Source: Rhodoferax sp.
GTDB lineage: Bacteria > Pseudomonadota > Gammaproteobacteria > Burkholderiales > Burkholderiaceae_C
Reading direction: 5' to 3'
Length of the DNA stretch: 53,838 bases
NCBI RefSeq assembly: GCF_011391645.1
Contig: NZ_JAABQC010000004.1
Coordinates: 1 to 53,838 of the forward strand
Below the pieces are notes generated by a model, which saw nothing but the letters and a program-made list of their open reading frames with translations, had not been told where the DNA came from and searched no databases. Numbering within the stretch: the stretch's first letter is position 1; each line of letters starts with the position of its first letter. Both the position numbers and the translations under genes were made by a program. Positions 1 to 9,100 of this stretch are shown piece after piece.

Positions 1-71
1 AATTATAACCGATGAAACTTTGACTTGGCTTTGAACCCGCTTGGGTTTGCGGCCAGATCGGGGTTGACCCT
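1..71. other. Non-coding window edge
   Basis: This stretch lies downstream of ppiD and holds no gene I can support. A short inverted repeat (AACCC at 34-38 with GGGTT at 43-47) is present, but no T-run follows it in the ppiD direction, so I do not call it a terminator. Confidence 0.3.
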
Positions 72-1982
72 TTATGGCTTCTTCTCTGGGCTGGGCACCA
101 GTATTTCGACTTTCAGTTTCTCTTTCAGCAATGCGTAATAGGCCTGCGACTCTGCCCCATTCCACCACTGCGCATACTGCTCCCGGCTTTGGCGCAAAGC
201 TGCTTGCGCGGCCTCATCGCGCGCCACCACACGATTGACGCGCACCAATGCATAACCCTGGGGACCCAGATCGACACCCATCCAGGCCGGCAACTTGGAC
301 GAATCAGCACGCAAGGCCGCAGTCAATACTGATGCTGGCAGGTTGAGCGGTTGGTCGCGTGAAACCACCTGTGTCTCAGGCAGACTTGCGGGCGCGCCGC
401 CGGTCTGCCAAAGCGCCAGTTTTTCGGCACCGTCTTTTTTGGCCAGCTCGCTGGCACGCGTCGCGACCACTTGCGCGCGAACCTGCGCTTGAACTTCGGC
501 CAGTGGCAACGTGCGTGCTGGTTGATGCATCACCACACGACCCGCCACCAACTGATTGGAGGCGGTCTCGACCGCCTCGGTATTACGCTTGCTGGCAATC
601 GCGTCTGAAGAAAAAAGAGACGCCAAAAATTTTTCGTTGGCAAGAATACCCGAGGCGCCCGGCAGCGGCTGGCGTGAAAGCTTGTCCTCTGTCTTGATTT
701 CCAGCTTGAGCTTGTCGGCAACAGGCTTCAGGCTGTCGGACTGCTCGTACACCGTGTTGGTAAATACCTCTGCCACTTCTGCAAATTTACGCTGCGCCTG
801 CTGGCTCTTCAGGTCGGCCTCAAGGCTGACACGCAGTTCGTCAAAAGTAAGCTGCTTGGGCAATTTGATGTCGGTGAGCTGGATGATGTGAAAACCAAAG
901 TCGGATTCAACCAACTCGCTGATTGCGCCTTTCTGCATCGCAAAAGCAGCGTCTTCAAACGGTTTGACCATGGCCCCACGGGCAAAGAAATCAAGGTCAC
1001 CGCCTTTGGCAGCCGAGCCCTGATCCTGTGAGTTTTTGCTGGCGATCTCGGCGAAATTCGCGGGGTTGGCACGCACCGTCTTTAGCAGTTCTTCGGCACG
1101 AAGCCTGGCTTTCTGGCGGTCTGCTTCGGCAGCATCTTTGGGCGCATTGATCAAAATATGGCTGGCGCGGCGCTCTTCAACACCACTCAACCGCAGTGCA
1201 TTCTGTTCGTAATACGACTTCAAGTCAGCTTCTGGAATCTGGATACTCTTCTTGACGGCTTCAAGGTCAAGGACCACGTACTCAATCTGAGCTTGTTCAG
1301 GGGCCTGGAAAAGTGCCTGATTGCTTTTGTAAAAAGCTTCCAGTTCGGCCTCGGTCGGAGTGACCTTGGCCGCGTAGTCCCTTGACAACAAGTTGACGAC
1401 CTGGACTTCGCGCTTTTCAAAGAATGCATTCAATGCCACATCGGCAACGGCGGGCGATGCAAAACTTGAAGCGCGAACACCCATCTCAACTTGCTGTCGG
1501 GACAGTTCCAGACGGACATTGTTCTCGAACCCCTCGGGCGTGAAGCCTTGGTTGGCTGCCAGTTGGCGATAGCGCTCCATGTCGATCTTGCCGTCTGCCA
1601 TGCGCAAGGAGGCAATCGTGGGATCTTCCTGCAAATACCGGGTCAGCCGGCCATCACTGGTGGAAAGCTTGGCTTGCTCGGCGGCAAGCGCCACCACACT
1701 GTCACGCACCAACCGCTCCAGCGTGGCATAACGCGCCTCAGGGGAATCCAGTAACTTGGCATCAACGTTGGGCATGGATGCGCGCAGGCGATCAGCTTCT
1801 GCCCTGTGGGCTGCGTCCCACTGGCTTTGGGTGATGTCGTTGCCGCCGACGCGCGCTACAGGCTCATCAGGCTCGCTCATGCGGTTGTAGCCGTCGATCC
1901 CAAACAAAACAAACGATGGGATGATCAGCAGGAACAACACCGTCATCATGATCTTGGTGTGTTTCCGGAAAATATCGAACAT
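72..1982 (-). CDS. ppiD: Peptidyl-prolyl cis-trans isomerase/chaperone PpiD
   Basis: PpiD is an inner-membrane-anchored periplasmic chaperone that helps newly exported outer-membrane proteins leave the Sec translocon. The 636-residue protein begins with a short basic segment and one membrane helix (about 10-30). A SurA/PpiD N-terminal-type region follows, then a parvulin (PpiC) domain at about 270-373 with the motifs RASHIL, GGDLDFF and FGFHIIQL, then a C-terminal chaperone-like part. I start at 1982 (MFDIFRKH) because AGGAG sits just upstream; a longer reading frame to 2021 would run into the terminator that follows tRNA-Val. PpiD parvulin domains often lack isomerase activity, so the role is probably as a chaperone. 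The order hupB, tRNA-Val, ppiD on one strand resembles other Burkholderiales. Confidence 0.95.
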   Translation of the reverse strand: MFDIFRKHTKIMMTVLFLLIIPSFVLFGIDGYNRMSEPDEPVARVGGNDITQSQWDAAHRAEADRLRASMPNVDAKLLDSPEARYATLERLVRDSVVALAAEQAKLSTSDGRLTRYLQEDPTIASLRMADGKIDMERYRQLAANQGFTPEGFENNVRLELSRQQVEMGVRASSFASPAVADVALNAFFEKREVQVVNLLSRDYAAKVTPTEAELEAFYKSNQALFQAPEQAQIEYVVLDLEAVKKSIQIPEADLKSYYEQNALRLSGVEERRASHILINAPKDAAEADRQKARLRAEELLKTVRANPANFAEIASKNSQDQGSAAKGGDLDFFARGAMVKPFEDAAFAMQKGAISELVESDFGFHIIQLTDIKLPKQLTFDELRVSLEADLKSQQAQRKFAEVAEVFTNTVYEQSDSLKPVADKLKLEIKTEDKLSRQPLPGASGILANEKFLASLFSSDAIASKRNTEAVETASNQLVAGRVVMHQPARTLPLAEVQAQVRAQVVATRASELAKKDGAEKLALWQTGGAPASLPETQVVSRDQPLNLPASVLTAALRADSSKLPAWMGVDLGPQGYALVRVNRVVARDEAAQAALRQSREQYAQWWNGAESQAYYALLKEKLKVEILVPSPEKKP

Positions 1983-2004
1983 GCGCAAACTCTCCTGTGT
2001 GGCA

Positions 2005-2033
2005 ATAAAAAAGGCGAACACGGTGTTCGCCTT
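2005..2033 (-). terminator. Rho-independent terminator after tRNA-Val
   Basis: On the minus strand a near-perfect GGCGAACA/TGTTCGCC hairpin with a 3-nt loop is followed by a run of six T. It lies 8 nt downstream of the tRNA CCA end and just before the ppiD ribosome-binding site. It should end hupB/tRNA transcripts and leave ppiD needing its own promoter or read-through. Confidence 0.8.
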
Positions 2034-2041
2034 GATGTAGG

Positions 2042-2117
2042 TGGTGGGTGATGACGGGCTCGAACCGCCGACCTACGCCGTGTAAAGGCGCCGCTCTACC
2101 AACTGAGCTAATCACCC
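2042..2117 (-). tRNA. tRNA-Val (anticodon UAC)
   Basis: A 76-nt cloverleaf reads on the minus strand. The acceptor stem GGGTGAT pairs with ATCACCC, the D-arm contains AGCTCAG, the anticodon loop TTTACAC places TAC at the decoding position, the T-arm contains GGTTCGA, and CCA is encoded. TAC decodes valine codons. Only 14 bp separate it from the hupB stop codon and no terminator lies between, so it may be processed from a hupB transcript. Its 3' end is followed by a strong terminator. Confidence 0.96.
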
Positions 2118-2131
2118 CACCGATAACAGAT

Positions 2132-2404
2132 TCAATTCAAGGCATCTTTCAATGCCTTACCCGGACGGAACTTGGGAACCTTGGCAGCATCGATTTTAAT
2201 CGACACGCCAGTGCGTGGATTGCGCCCGGTTCGGGCCGCACGTTTGCCAACCGCAAAGGTGCCAAAGCCAACCAGGGAAACAGAGTCACCCTTGCTCAAA
2301 GTAATTTTCACGGCTTCGATGGTGGATTCCAGGGCACGGGCTGCAACCGCTTTGGGAAGATCAGCATCCATGGCAATGAAATCGATTAATTCAGTCTTAT
2401 TCAC
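2132..2404 (-). CDS. hupB: DNA-binding protein HU-beta
   Basis: This 90-residue histone-like protein bends and compacts DNA as a dimer. The whole HU fold is present: the N-terminal helices begin MNKTELIDF, the conserved GFGTF turn is near residues 47-51, and the basic DNA-embracing arm runs through GRNPRTG to the C-terminal [13 protein letters not shown]. The start is supported by GAGAGGT about 8 nt upstream. It is single-copy in the window and transcribed toward tRNA-Val and ppiD. Confidence 0.97.
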   Translation of the reverse strand: MNKTELIDFIAMDADLPKAVAARALESTIEAVKITLSKGDSVSLVGFGTFAVGKRAARTGRNPRTGVSIKIDAAKVPKFRPGKALKDALN

Positions 2405-2555
2405 AAATTACCTCTCGCAGGGGTTGCATTTAAATCTGGTGTTTCTTTGATCATTTTGAGGAACGAATTACCCTGAAACGAGGGCATGTCTCTCCGACAG
2501 GAAAGTGATTCTAGACGGCTTTGGCCAGCCAGCCAGATCATGCCGGGCAAATTTT

Positions 2556-3647
2556 TCAAGGCTGAATTTGCCGAGCGATCGCAGCACCAAGATCCGATGT
2601 GCTGGCTCTACCGCCCAAATCCGGTGTCCGGGGGGCATCGCTTGCGGGCGTCAATACCTGCTCGATGGCGGTCAAAACGGCATCATGAGCGTCCTTGAAA
2701 CCCAAAAAATCCAGCATCATGGCGCCACTCCAGATTTGACCGATCGGATTGGCGATGGCCCGCCCCGCAATGTCAGGCGCCGAACCGTGCACCGGTTCAA
2801 ACAGCGATGGAAATTGGCGACTGGGATTGAGGTTGGCGCTTGGCGCAATGGCAATGGTGCCCGTGCAAGCCGGCCCCAAGTCGCTGAGGATGTCGCCAAA
2901 CAGATTGCTGCCCACCACCACATCAAAAAAGTCGGGCCGCTGGACAAAGTGCGCCGTGAGAATGTCGATGTGAAATTTATCCACACTTACATCAGGGTAG
3001 TGTTTGGCCATGGCTTGCACCCGCTCGTCCCAATAAGGCATGGTGATGGCAATGCCATTTGACTTGGTGGCGCTGGTCAGGTGTTTTTTGGGCCGCGACT
3101 GCGCCAGATCAAAGGCAAATTTCAGCACCCGGTCAACACCGATGCGCGACATCACGGTTTCCTGCATCACGATCTCGCGCTCGGTGCCGGCATACATGCG
3201 CCCGCCAATGCTGGAGTACTCGCCCTCGGTGTTTTCCCGAACGATCACCATGTCGATCTCGCCAGGCAGGCGGGCCGTGCCATCACGCCGCACCACCGGT
3301 GCGATGATGCCGGGCATCAAGCGCGCCGGGCGCAGGTTGATGTACTGGTCAAACTCCCGGCGAAACAGCAGCAGCGACCCCCACAACGAGACGTGATCCG
3401 GAATTTTCTCGGGCCAGCCGACGGCACCGAAATAAATGGCATCGTGGCCGCCAATCAGGTCTTTCCAGTTGTCGGGCAACATCTTGCCATGCTTGTCAAA
3501 ATAGTCCCAGCTTGAAAAATCGAAATGGTCAAACTGCAGGTCGATGGCAAATTTGTCAGCCACAGCCTCCAGCACCCGAATGCCTTCCGGCATCACTTCC
3601 TTGCCAATGCCATCACCTGCGATCACCGCGATTCTTTTCTTGTTCAT
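2556..3647 (-). CDS. ttuC: Tartrate dehydrogenase/decarboxylase or D-malate dehydrogenase (TtuC/DmlA family)
   Basis: This NAD-dependent beta-decarboxylating dehydrogenase belongs to the isocitrate/isopropylmalate dehydrogenase superfamily. The 363-residue protein starts with the family motif IAVIAGDGIGKEV. It has the substrate-binding arginines around FRREFDQYINLRP, the IVRENTEGEYS segment, and the metal-binding SNLFGDILSDLG region ending in LFEPVHGSAPDIAG. The DmlA/TtuC subgroup acts on D-malate, L-tartrate and meso-tartrate with Mn and K ions. Sequence alone does not separate these substrates, and 3-isopropylmalate is less likely because no leu genes are nearby. AGAGGA lies 7 nt before the ATG. 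The gene appears monocistronic, 54 bp downstream of the EamA transporter on the same strand. Confidence 0.82.
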   Translation of the reverse strand: MNKKRIAVIAGDGIGKEVMPEGIRVLEAVADKFAIDLQFDHFDFSSWDYFDKHGKMLPDNWKDLIGGHDAIYFGAVGWPEKIPDHVSLWGSLLLFRREFDQYINLRPARLMPGIIAPVVRRDGTARLPGEIDMVIVRENTEGEYSSIGGRMYAGTEREIVMQETVMSRIGVDRVLKFAFDLAQSRPKKHLTSATKSNGIAITMPYWDERVQAMAKHYPDVSVDKFHIDILTAHFVQRPDFFDVVVGSNLFGDILSDLGPACTGTIAIAPSANLNPSRQFPSLFEPVHGSAPDIAGRAIANPIGQIWSGAMMLDFLGFKDAHDAVLTAIEQVLTPASDAPRTPDLGGRASTSDLGAAIARQIQP

Positions 3648-3701
3648 GGCGCAATCCTCTTGTTGTTTGAATAAAAATAAGGTCTGATTTTGTCAAAAAG
3701 A

Positions 3702-4586
3702 TCAGGTAAATTTGGGCTGACGCACCACCAATGCCACCCCAAATGCCGTTAACAGCGTGCCAAACACCGTGGTGAGGGTGATGGGCTCGGCAAACAGCAC
3801 CCAGGCCATGAACGCCGTCGTGGGCGGCACCAGGTACATCAGGCTGGTCACCGAGGCGGCAGCGCCTTTTTGAATCAACAGATAAAGCAATGAGCTGCCG
3901 CCAAGTGTCAACGCAAGGACCGACCAGGCGATGGCCCCCACCAACTCAGCGTTCCACCTTATGGCTTCCAGCTCAAGCGCAGCCAGCGGTAGCGTGACCA
4001 GCAGCGCGGCGCCCAGCTGAACCGTGTTGGCGGTGCGCACGTCACAGGATGTGACGAAGCGCTTTTGGTACAGGGTGCCAATCGTGATGCTGAGCAAGGC
4101 GCCCACAATCAGCGACATATTGAGCCAGTTGGCCTCGCCGCCGGTGCCAAATTTGCGCGACACCACCATCAACAACCCGACAAAACCCAGCACCAGGCCC
4201 AGCCATTGACGTGTCAGGATTCTGCTGCCAATGGCGGCCAGCCAGAGTGCCGTCAGCACCGGCTGCAGGCCCACAATCAGGGCGGACAGGCCCGAACCCA
4301 TGCCGAGCTTGACGGCAGCCCAGACGCCACCCAGGTAACCCGCGTGCATGAAGATTCCGGTGACCGCCAGGTGCAGCCACTGCGTGCGATCACTTGGCCA
4401 CTTCACCCGCGCCAGCACAATCCAGAGCAGGAAGCACGCAATGGACAGGGCATAACGCATCACCAGGAATTTGAAGGGTGGCGCATGCGGCATGCCATAG
4501 CGCGCCACGATGAAACCGGTGCTCCAGATCAGCACAAACACCGCCGGCATGACCCTGATCAAGGGCCGCTCGATGGTCACCGTCAC
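3702..4586 (-). CDS. EamA-family (DMT) inner-membrane transporter
   Basis: This 294-residue, strongly hydrophobic protein has two EamA repeats and about ten transmembrane helices. It begins near WSTGFIVARYGMPHAPPF, and the second repeat includes a typical PPTTAFMAWVLFAEPIT segment. Drug/metabolite transporters of this family export amino acids, metabolites or drugs, but the substrate cannot be told here. The start codon is GTG inside a GTGA overlap with the pgsA stop, which indicates translational coupling; the next in-frame ATG is 12 codons in. It is the last gene of an apparent uvrC-pgsA-EamA transcription unit. Confidence 0.85.
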   Translation of the reverse strand: MTVTIERPLIRVMPAVFVLIWSTGFIVARYGMPHAPPFKFLVMRYALSIACFLLWIVLARVKWPSDRTQWLHLAVTGIFMHAGYLGGVWAAVKLGMGSGLSALIVGLQPVLTALWLAAIGSRILTRQWLGLVLGFVGLLMVVSRKFGTGGEANWLNMSLIVGALLSITIGTLYQKRFVTSCDVRTANTVQLGAALLVTLPLAALELEAIRWNAELVGAIAWSVLALTLGGSSLLYLLIQKGAAASVTSLMYLVPPTTAFMAWVLFAEPITLTTVFGTLLTAFGVALVVRQPKFT

Positions 4587-5149
4587 TTCACACGCGACCT
4601 GATCTCAGGCAAAGCTTTTTGCAGGTAATAAACCATCGACCAGACTGTCATCACTGCCGAAATCCAGATCAGCCAGACACCCCACAAATGGGTGTTGATG
4701 ACTCCAAACAACATGCCATCAAACAACAGGAACGGAATCGCCACCATTTGCGCAGTGGTCTTGAGCTTGCCGATCATGTGAACGGCGACGCTTTTGGAGG
4801 CGCCAATCTGGGCCATCCACTCGCGCAGGGCAGAGATGGCAATTTCCCGGCCAATGATGATCAGCGCCACAAACACGTCGGCACGCCCGAGGTGCACCAG
4901 CACCAGCACACAGGCGCAGACCAAGAATTTGTCAGCCACCGGGTCCAGGAACGCGCCGAAGGCAGACACCTGGTTGAGCTTTCGCGCCAGATAGCCGTCA
5001 AGCCAGTCGGTGGCGGCAAAGACAACAAACATGACGGTGGCGATCAAATTTTTGGTGTCGGGGCCAATTGGCAGGTAAAACACGCCCACGATCAACGGGA
5101 TCGCCACAATGCGCGCCCAGGTCATGAGGGTGGGGATGGTCCAGAACAT
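4583..5149 (-). CDS. pgsA: CDP-diacylglycerol--glycerol-3-phosphate 3-phosphatidyltransferase
   Basis: This enzyme makes phosphatidylglycerol-phosphate, the committed step to phosphatidylglycerol and cardiolipin, in the inner membrane. The 188-residue protein has several membrane helices and the complete CDP-alcohol phosphotransferase signature DG-x2-AR-x8-G-x3-D-x3-D, seen as DGYLAR through GAFLDPVADK. It starts 42 bp after uvrC ends and overlaps the following transporter gene by 4 bp. The uvrC-pgsA pairing is common in proteobacteria. Confidence 0.96.
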   Translation of the reverse strand: MFWTIPTLMTWARIVAIPLIVGVFYLPIGPDTKNLIATVMFVVFAATDWLDGYLARKLNQVSAFGAFLDPVADKFLVCACVLVLVHLGRADVFVALIIIGREIAISALREWMAQIGASKSVAVHMIGKLKTTAQMVAIPFLLFDGMLFGVINTHLWGVWLIWISAVMTVWSMVYYLQKALPEIRSRVK

Positions 5150-5191
5150 GGCTCAATTGTGGCATGCGCCGCTTGGCAAAAAACGCGCGCG

Positions 5192-7174
5192 TCAATGCAG
5201 GGCGCGGTAAATTTCTGCCGCCAGCTCAGTTGAAATGCCTTCAACCTGCGCAATGTCGGCCTCCGACGCCAGCGCCACGCCGCGCACACCACCAAAGCGC
5301 TGCAGCAGGCGGGCGCGCCGTTTCGGGCCAATGCCCGGGATCTCTTCCAGCTTGCCGCCGTCCATGCGCACCTTGGCGCGTGCCGCACGCATGCCGGTGA
5401 TGGCAAAGCGGTGCGCCTCGTCACGGATCTGCGCCACCAACATCAGTGCGGCGGAGTCCTTGCCCAGATAGACCTTGTCGCGGCCATCGGCAAACACCAG
5501 TTCTTCCAGGCCAATGCGCCTGCCCTCGCCCTTTTCCACGCCAACAATCAGCGACAAGTCCAGCCCCAGTTGCTCAAACACCTCGCGCGCCATCGACACC
5601 TGGCCCTTGCCGCCATCCACCAGCACCAGGTCGGGCAAACGCCCCGTGCCTGCAGGCAAGGCGCCAGAGCGCTTGGCCTCTGCCAGCGACTCGGCCAGCT
5701 TGCTGTACCGACGCAATAACACCTGGCGCATGGCCGCGTAGTCGTCTCCCGGCGTGATGTCGTTGATCTTGAAACGCCGGTACTCGGCGCTTTGCATCTT
5801 GTGGTGATGAAACACCACGCAGGACGCCTGAGTCGATTCGCCCGCAGTGTGGGAGATGTCAAAACACTCCACCCGCAGCTCGTCGATGTTGTCGAGCGCC
5901 AGGTCCAGCGCTTCCACCAGCGCACGGGTGCGGGCCTGCTGTGAGCCCTCTTCGGCCAACAGCCTGGCCAGTTGCAGGCCGGCATTGGTTTGTGCCATGT
6001 CCAGCCAGACCCGGCGCTGTTCGCGCGGGTTGTGCACCGCGCTGACCTTGACGCCGGTTTGCTCGGACAGTGCCTGCAGCAGCCCCTTGTCCACCGGCAC
6101 ACTCACCACCAGCGAGGGCGGCGCGGGCACGTTCAGATAATGCTGGGCAATGAAGGCATCGAGCACCTGCATTTCCAGACTCTGAACGACGCCGGATAAT
6201 TCGCTTGCCTCTGCCTCCTCCAGCCCCACTGCATCCTCCACATGCACCGGGAAATAGGGCCGGTCCCCCAGATGCCGTCCACCGCGCACCATCGCCAGAT
6301 TCACACAGGCGCGACCGCCCTGCACTTTCACCGCCAGAATGTCCACATCCCGGTCAGACACGTTGTCCACCGATTGCTGGTGCAGCACATTGGAGAGCGC
6401 CGCCACCTGGTTGCGCAGTTCTGCCGCTTGCTCAAATTCAAGCTTGTCGGCATGCAGCATCATGCGTGCCTCAAGCTCCCGCATCACTTCGCGTGCGTCA
6501 CCATTCAGGAAGCGCTCCGCGTCCAACAGGTCCTGCGCATAGGCGTCAGGTGAGATATGCCCCACACACGGCCCCGAGCAACGTTTGATCTGGTACAGCA
6601 GGCAGGGCCGGGTGCGGTTGTTGAACACCGAGTCTTCACAGGTGCGCAACCGGAAGACCTTTTGCATCAGCAAAATGGCTTCCTTGACGGCCCAGGCGCT
6701 CGGGTAGGGGCCGAAATAATGGTGCTTCTTTTCCACCGCACCTCGGTAATACGCCACCCTTGGAAACTGCTCCCTGCCGCTGTGTCCAAGTGCCGTAATC
6801 TTGAGGTAGGGGTAGCTTTTGTCGTCCCGAAACAGGATGTTGTACTTCGGGTTGAGCGTTTTGATCAGGTTGTTTTCCAGCAGCAGCGCCTCGGCTTCGG
6901 AGCGCACCACGGTGGTTTCCAGCCGGGCAATCTTGCTCACCATGTGACCAATACGGGTGCCGCCATGATTTTTCTGAAAATAACTCGAGACCCGCTTTTT
7001 CAGGTTGATGGCCTTGCCCACATACAAAACGTTGCCCTGCGCGTCGAAATAGCGGTACACCCCGGGCAAGGCCGGCAGGCTGGCCACATCGCTGAGCAGT
7101 TGCTCGGGATGGGCAAACACGGGGGCGTGTTGCTGTGTGGCGTCTTGCGGCAGGTTTGAGGCGTTATCGGACAT
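5192..7174 (-). CDS. uvrC: Excinuclease ABC subunit C
   Basis: UvrC makes both incisions in nucleotide excision repair with UvrA and UvrB. The 660-residue protein has the GIY-YIG nuclease domain near residues 33-110 ([20 protein letters not shown]) and a Cys-containing segment ending [16 protein letters not shown] motif that binds UvrB follows near 215-250, then the RNase H-like UvrC domain (ECFDISH; VDGGKGQ) and a C-terminal helix-hairpin-helix pair ([16 protein letters not shown]). I chose the ATG at 7174; no strong Shine-Dalgarno precedes it. A longer frame to 7216 would overlap the divergent earP. Confidence 0.97.
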   Translation of the reverse strand: MSDNASNLPQDATQQHAPVFAHPEQLLSDVASLPALPGVYRYFDAQGNVLYVGKAINLKKRVSSYFQKNHGGTRIGHMVSKIARLETTVVRSEAEALLLENNLIKTLNPKYNILFRDDKSYPYLKITALGHSGREQFPRVAYYRGAVEKKHHYFGPYPSAWAVKEAILLMQKVFRLRTCEDSVFNNRTRPCLLYQIKRCSGPCVGHISPDAYAQDLLDAERFLNGDAREVMRELEARMMLHADKLEFEQAAELRNQVAALSNVLHQQSVDNVSDRDVDILAVKVQGGRACVNLAMVRGGRHLGDRPYFPVHVEDAVGLEEAEASELSGVVQSLEMQVLDAFIAQHYLNVPAPPSLVVSVPVDKGLLQALSEQTGVKVSAVHNPREQRRVWLDMAQTNAGLQLARLLAEEGSQQARTRALVEALDLALDNIDELRVECFDISHTAGESTQASCVVFHHHKMQSAEYRRFKINDITPGDDYAAMRQVLLRRYSKLAESLAEAKRSGALPAGTGRLPDLVLVDGGKGQVSMAREVFEQLGLDLSLIVGVEKGEGRRIGLEELVFADGRDKVYLGKDSAALMLVAQIRDEAHRFAITGMRAARAKVRMDGGKLEEIPGIGPKRRARLLQRFGGVRGVALASEADIAQVEGISTELAAEIYRALH

Positions 7175-7200
7175 AGGTGCGTATTGTGGACAATCCGGCC

Positions 7201-8322
7201 ATGCCATGCATAACACCCACCCCCAGGCTGCGTTGGGATATCTTTTGCCGGGTCATCGACAACTTTGGCGACCTCGGCGTGTGCTGGCGTCTGGCCTGCA
7301 ATCTGGCCGGGCACGGTCAAACCGTTCGCCTGTGGGCAGACGACGTGAGCGCGCTGGCCTGGATGGCGCCGCAGGGCTCGCCAGGCGTCGAGGTGAGAGC
7401 CTGGACGACACCCCTCGACATGAGCGGCATCACGCCCGGCGAGGTGTTGGTCGAGGCCTTTGGCTGCGAGATTGATGCCGAGTTCATCGCGGAATACGCA
7501 AAATCGCTGAACCGTCACACTCAAAAATGCGCGTGGATCAATCTGGAATACCTGAGCGCAGAAGGTTATGCAGCGGGTTGCCACGGCCTGCCGTCGCCTG
7601 TCATGAGCGGTCCTGCTCGCGGCTTGATCAAACACTTTTTCTATCCGGGTTTCACCATGGATACCGGCGGCCTGTTGCGCGAGCCCGACCTCATCGCGCG
7701 CCAGACCCGGTTTGACCGCCAGGCCTGGCTGACCGGGCTGGGTGTACCCTGGGGAGGTGAGCGACTGGTGTCGCTGTTCTGTTACGAACCAGCGGGCCTG
7801 AGTGACCTGCTGGACAGCTTGGCGCATGGCGTCCAGCCAACCCGGTTGCTGGTCACCGATGGCCGTGCCAGCGCGGCAGTTCGAGCCGAGCTGATCAACA
7901 AGAACAGACACCAGCCCCACTGGAACAGAGGCGAAGCGCTCTCAATTTCTTATCTGCCCCCGCTCAGCCAAACTGATTTTGACCATTTGCTGTGGGCCTG
8001 CGATGTCAATTTTGTCCGCGGCGAAGACTCGCTGGTGCGCGCCTTGTGGGCCGGAAAGCCTCTTGTGTGGCACATCTACCCCCAACACGATTCAGCCCAC
8101 GAGGTCAAACTGGATGCGTTTCTGGACTGGCTGCAAGCGCCCACCTCGCTGCGCGCGTTTCATCGCGGCTGGAACGGCCTGGAACGGCCAGCCCCGAGCT
8201 TGCAGGACGCACCGTTCGCACCTGAAAACTGGCAGGACTGCGCGACGCAGGCCAGAGCCAGCCTGCTACAACAAGCGGACTTGAGCACAAGGCTGCTCAA
8301 CTTTATTGCAAAAATCCTCTAA
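7201..8322 (+). CDS. earP: EF-P arginine rhamnosyltransferase EarP
   Basis: EarP uses dTDP-L-rhamnose to glycosylate Arg32 of EF-P, which lets EF-P relieve ribosome stalling at polyproline. The 373-residue protein starts with the EarP hallmark [20 protein letters not shown]; its two aspartates correspond to the catalytic pair of characterised EarP enzymes. The C-terminal half has the GT-B motif [20 protein letters not shown], with the glutamate expected to take part in sugar-nucleotide binding. An in-frame GTG at 7177 could extend it by 8 residues; I prefer the ATG because family members begin close to the WDIF motif. It lies 99 bp before efp and is divergent from uvrC. Confidence 0.95.
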   Translation: MPCITPTPRLRWDIFCRVIDNFGDLGVCWRLACNLAGHGQTVRLWADDVSALAWMAPQGSPGVEVRAWTTPLDMSGITPGEVLVEAFGCEIDAEFIAEYAKSLNRHTQKCAWINLEYLSAEGYAAGCHGLPSPVMSGPARGLIKHFFYPGFTMDTGGLLREPDLIARQTRFDRQAWLTGLGVPWGGERLVSLFCYEPAGLSDLLDSLAHGVQPTRLLVTDGRASAAVRAELINKNRHQPHWNRGEALSISYLPPLSQTDFDHLLWACDVNFVRGEDSLVRALWAGKPLVWHIYPQHDSAHEVKLDAFLDWLQAPTSLRAFHRGWNGLERPAPSLQDAPFAPENWQDCATQARASLLQQADLSTRLLNFIAKIL

Positions 8323-8421
8323 AATAGCGCGTTTTGCGGCGCAGGCTTGAGTTCACTAAAGCCTTGACCGCCCTCGCCGCCTGACGCGCGGCCTACTTTC
8401 ACCCCTTCGTTACGCTTCCCT

Positions 8422-8976
8422 ATGAAAATCGCTCAAGAAATTCGCGCCGGCAATGTCATCATGCACGGCAAAGACCCCATGGTCGTCCTGAAAACCGAAT
8501 ACAGCCGCGGCGGCCGCAACTCTGCCACCGTGCGCATGAAGCTCAAAAGCCTGATCGCCAACTTCAACACCGAAGTCGTGTTCAAGGCCGACGACAAGCT
8601 TGACCAGGTCATCCTGGACAAAAAAGACTGCACCTATTCGTACTTTGCCGATCCCATGTACATCTGCATGGACGAGGAATACAACCAGTACGAAGTCGAA
8701 GCAGAAAACATGGGCGACTCGCTCAACTACCTCGACGACGGCATGCCGCTCGAAGTGGTGTTTTATGACGGCAAGGCGATTTCGGTCGAACTGCCCACCA
8801 GCGTGGTTCGTGAAATCACCTGGACCGAGCCAGCCGTCAAGGGCGACACCTCGGGCAAGGTACTCAAGCCCGCCAAGCTGGCGACCGGTTTCGAAATTGG
8901 CGTGCCGATTTTTGTGGCGCAAGGCGACAAGGTCGAGATCGACACCCGCACCGGCGAATACCGCAAGCGCGTGTAA
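8422..8976 (+). CDS. efp: Elongation factor P (Arg32 type)
   Basis: EF-P binds between the ribosomal P and E sites and promotes peptide-bond formation at consecutive prolines. The 184-residue protein has the KOW-like N-terminal domain and two OB domains. Arginine is at position 32 in the loop EYSRGGRNS, the residue rhamnosylated by EarP; lysine-type EF-P (modified by EpmA) has Lys there. The gene upstream is earP, so modifier and substrate are adjacent. I see no strong Shine-Dalgarno before the ATG. A terminator follows at 9008-9031. Confidence 0.97.
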   Translation: MKIAQEIRAGNVIMHGKDPMVVLKTEYSRGGRNSATVRMKLKSLIANFNTEVVFKADDKLDQVILDKKDCTYSYFADPMYICMDEEYNQYEVEAENMGDSLNYLDDGMPLEVVFYDGKAISVELPTSVVREITWTEPAVKGDTSGKVLKPAKLATGFEIGVPIFVAQGDKVEIDTRTGEYRKRV

Positions 8977-9007
8977 ACACTTGCGCGCAAAGCGCAATCC
9001 CTTGAAT

Positions 9008-9031
9008 AGGCTTCTCCGGAAGCCTTTTTTT
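9008..9031 (+). terminator. Rho-independent terminator of efp
   Basis: AGGCTTC and GAAGCCT form a perfect 7-bp stem around a TCCG loop, followed by seven T. It begins 32 bp after the efp stop codon. Confidence 0.85.
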
Positions 9032-9100
9032 CGCCTTTTTGCTGCATACATCACGTTTTCATCAAGACATTCCATCCCAAAATCGGAGTAGGCTTCGGTC

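Noticed and set aside
34-47. AACCC/GGGTT hairpin as a ppiD terminator
   Set aside because: The stem is only 5 bp and no T-run follows in the ppiD direction.
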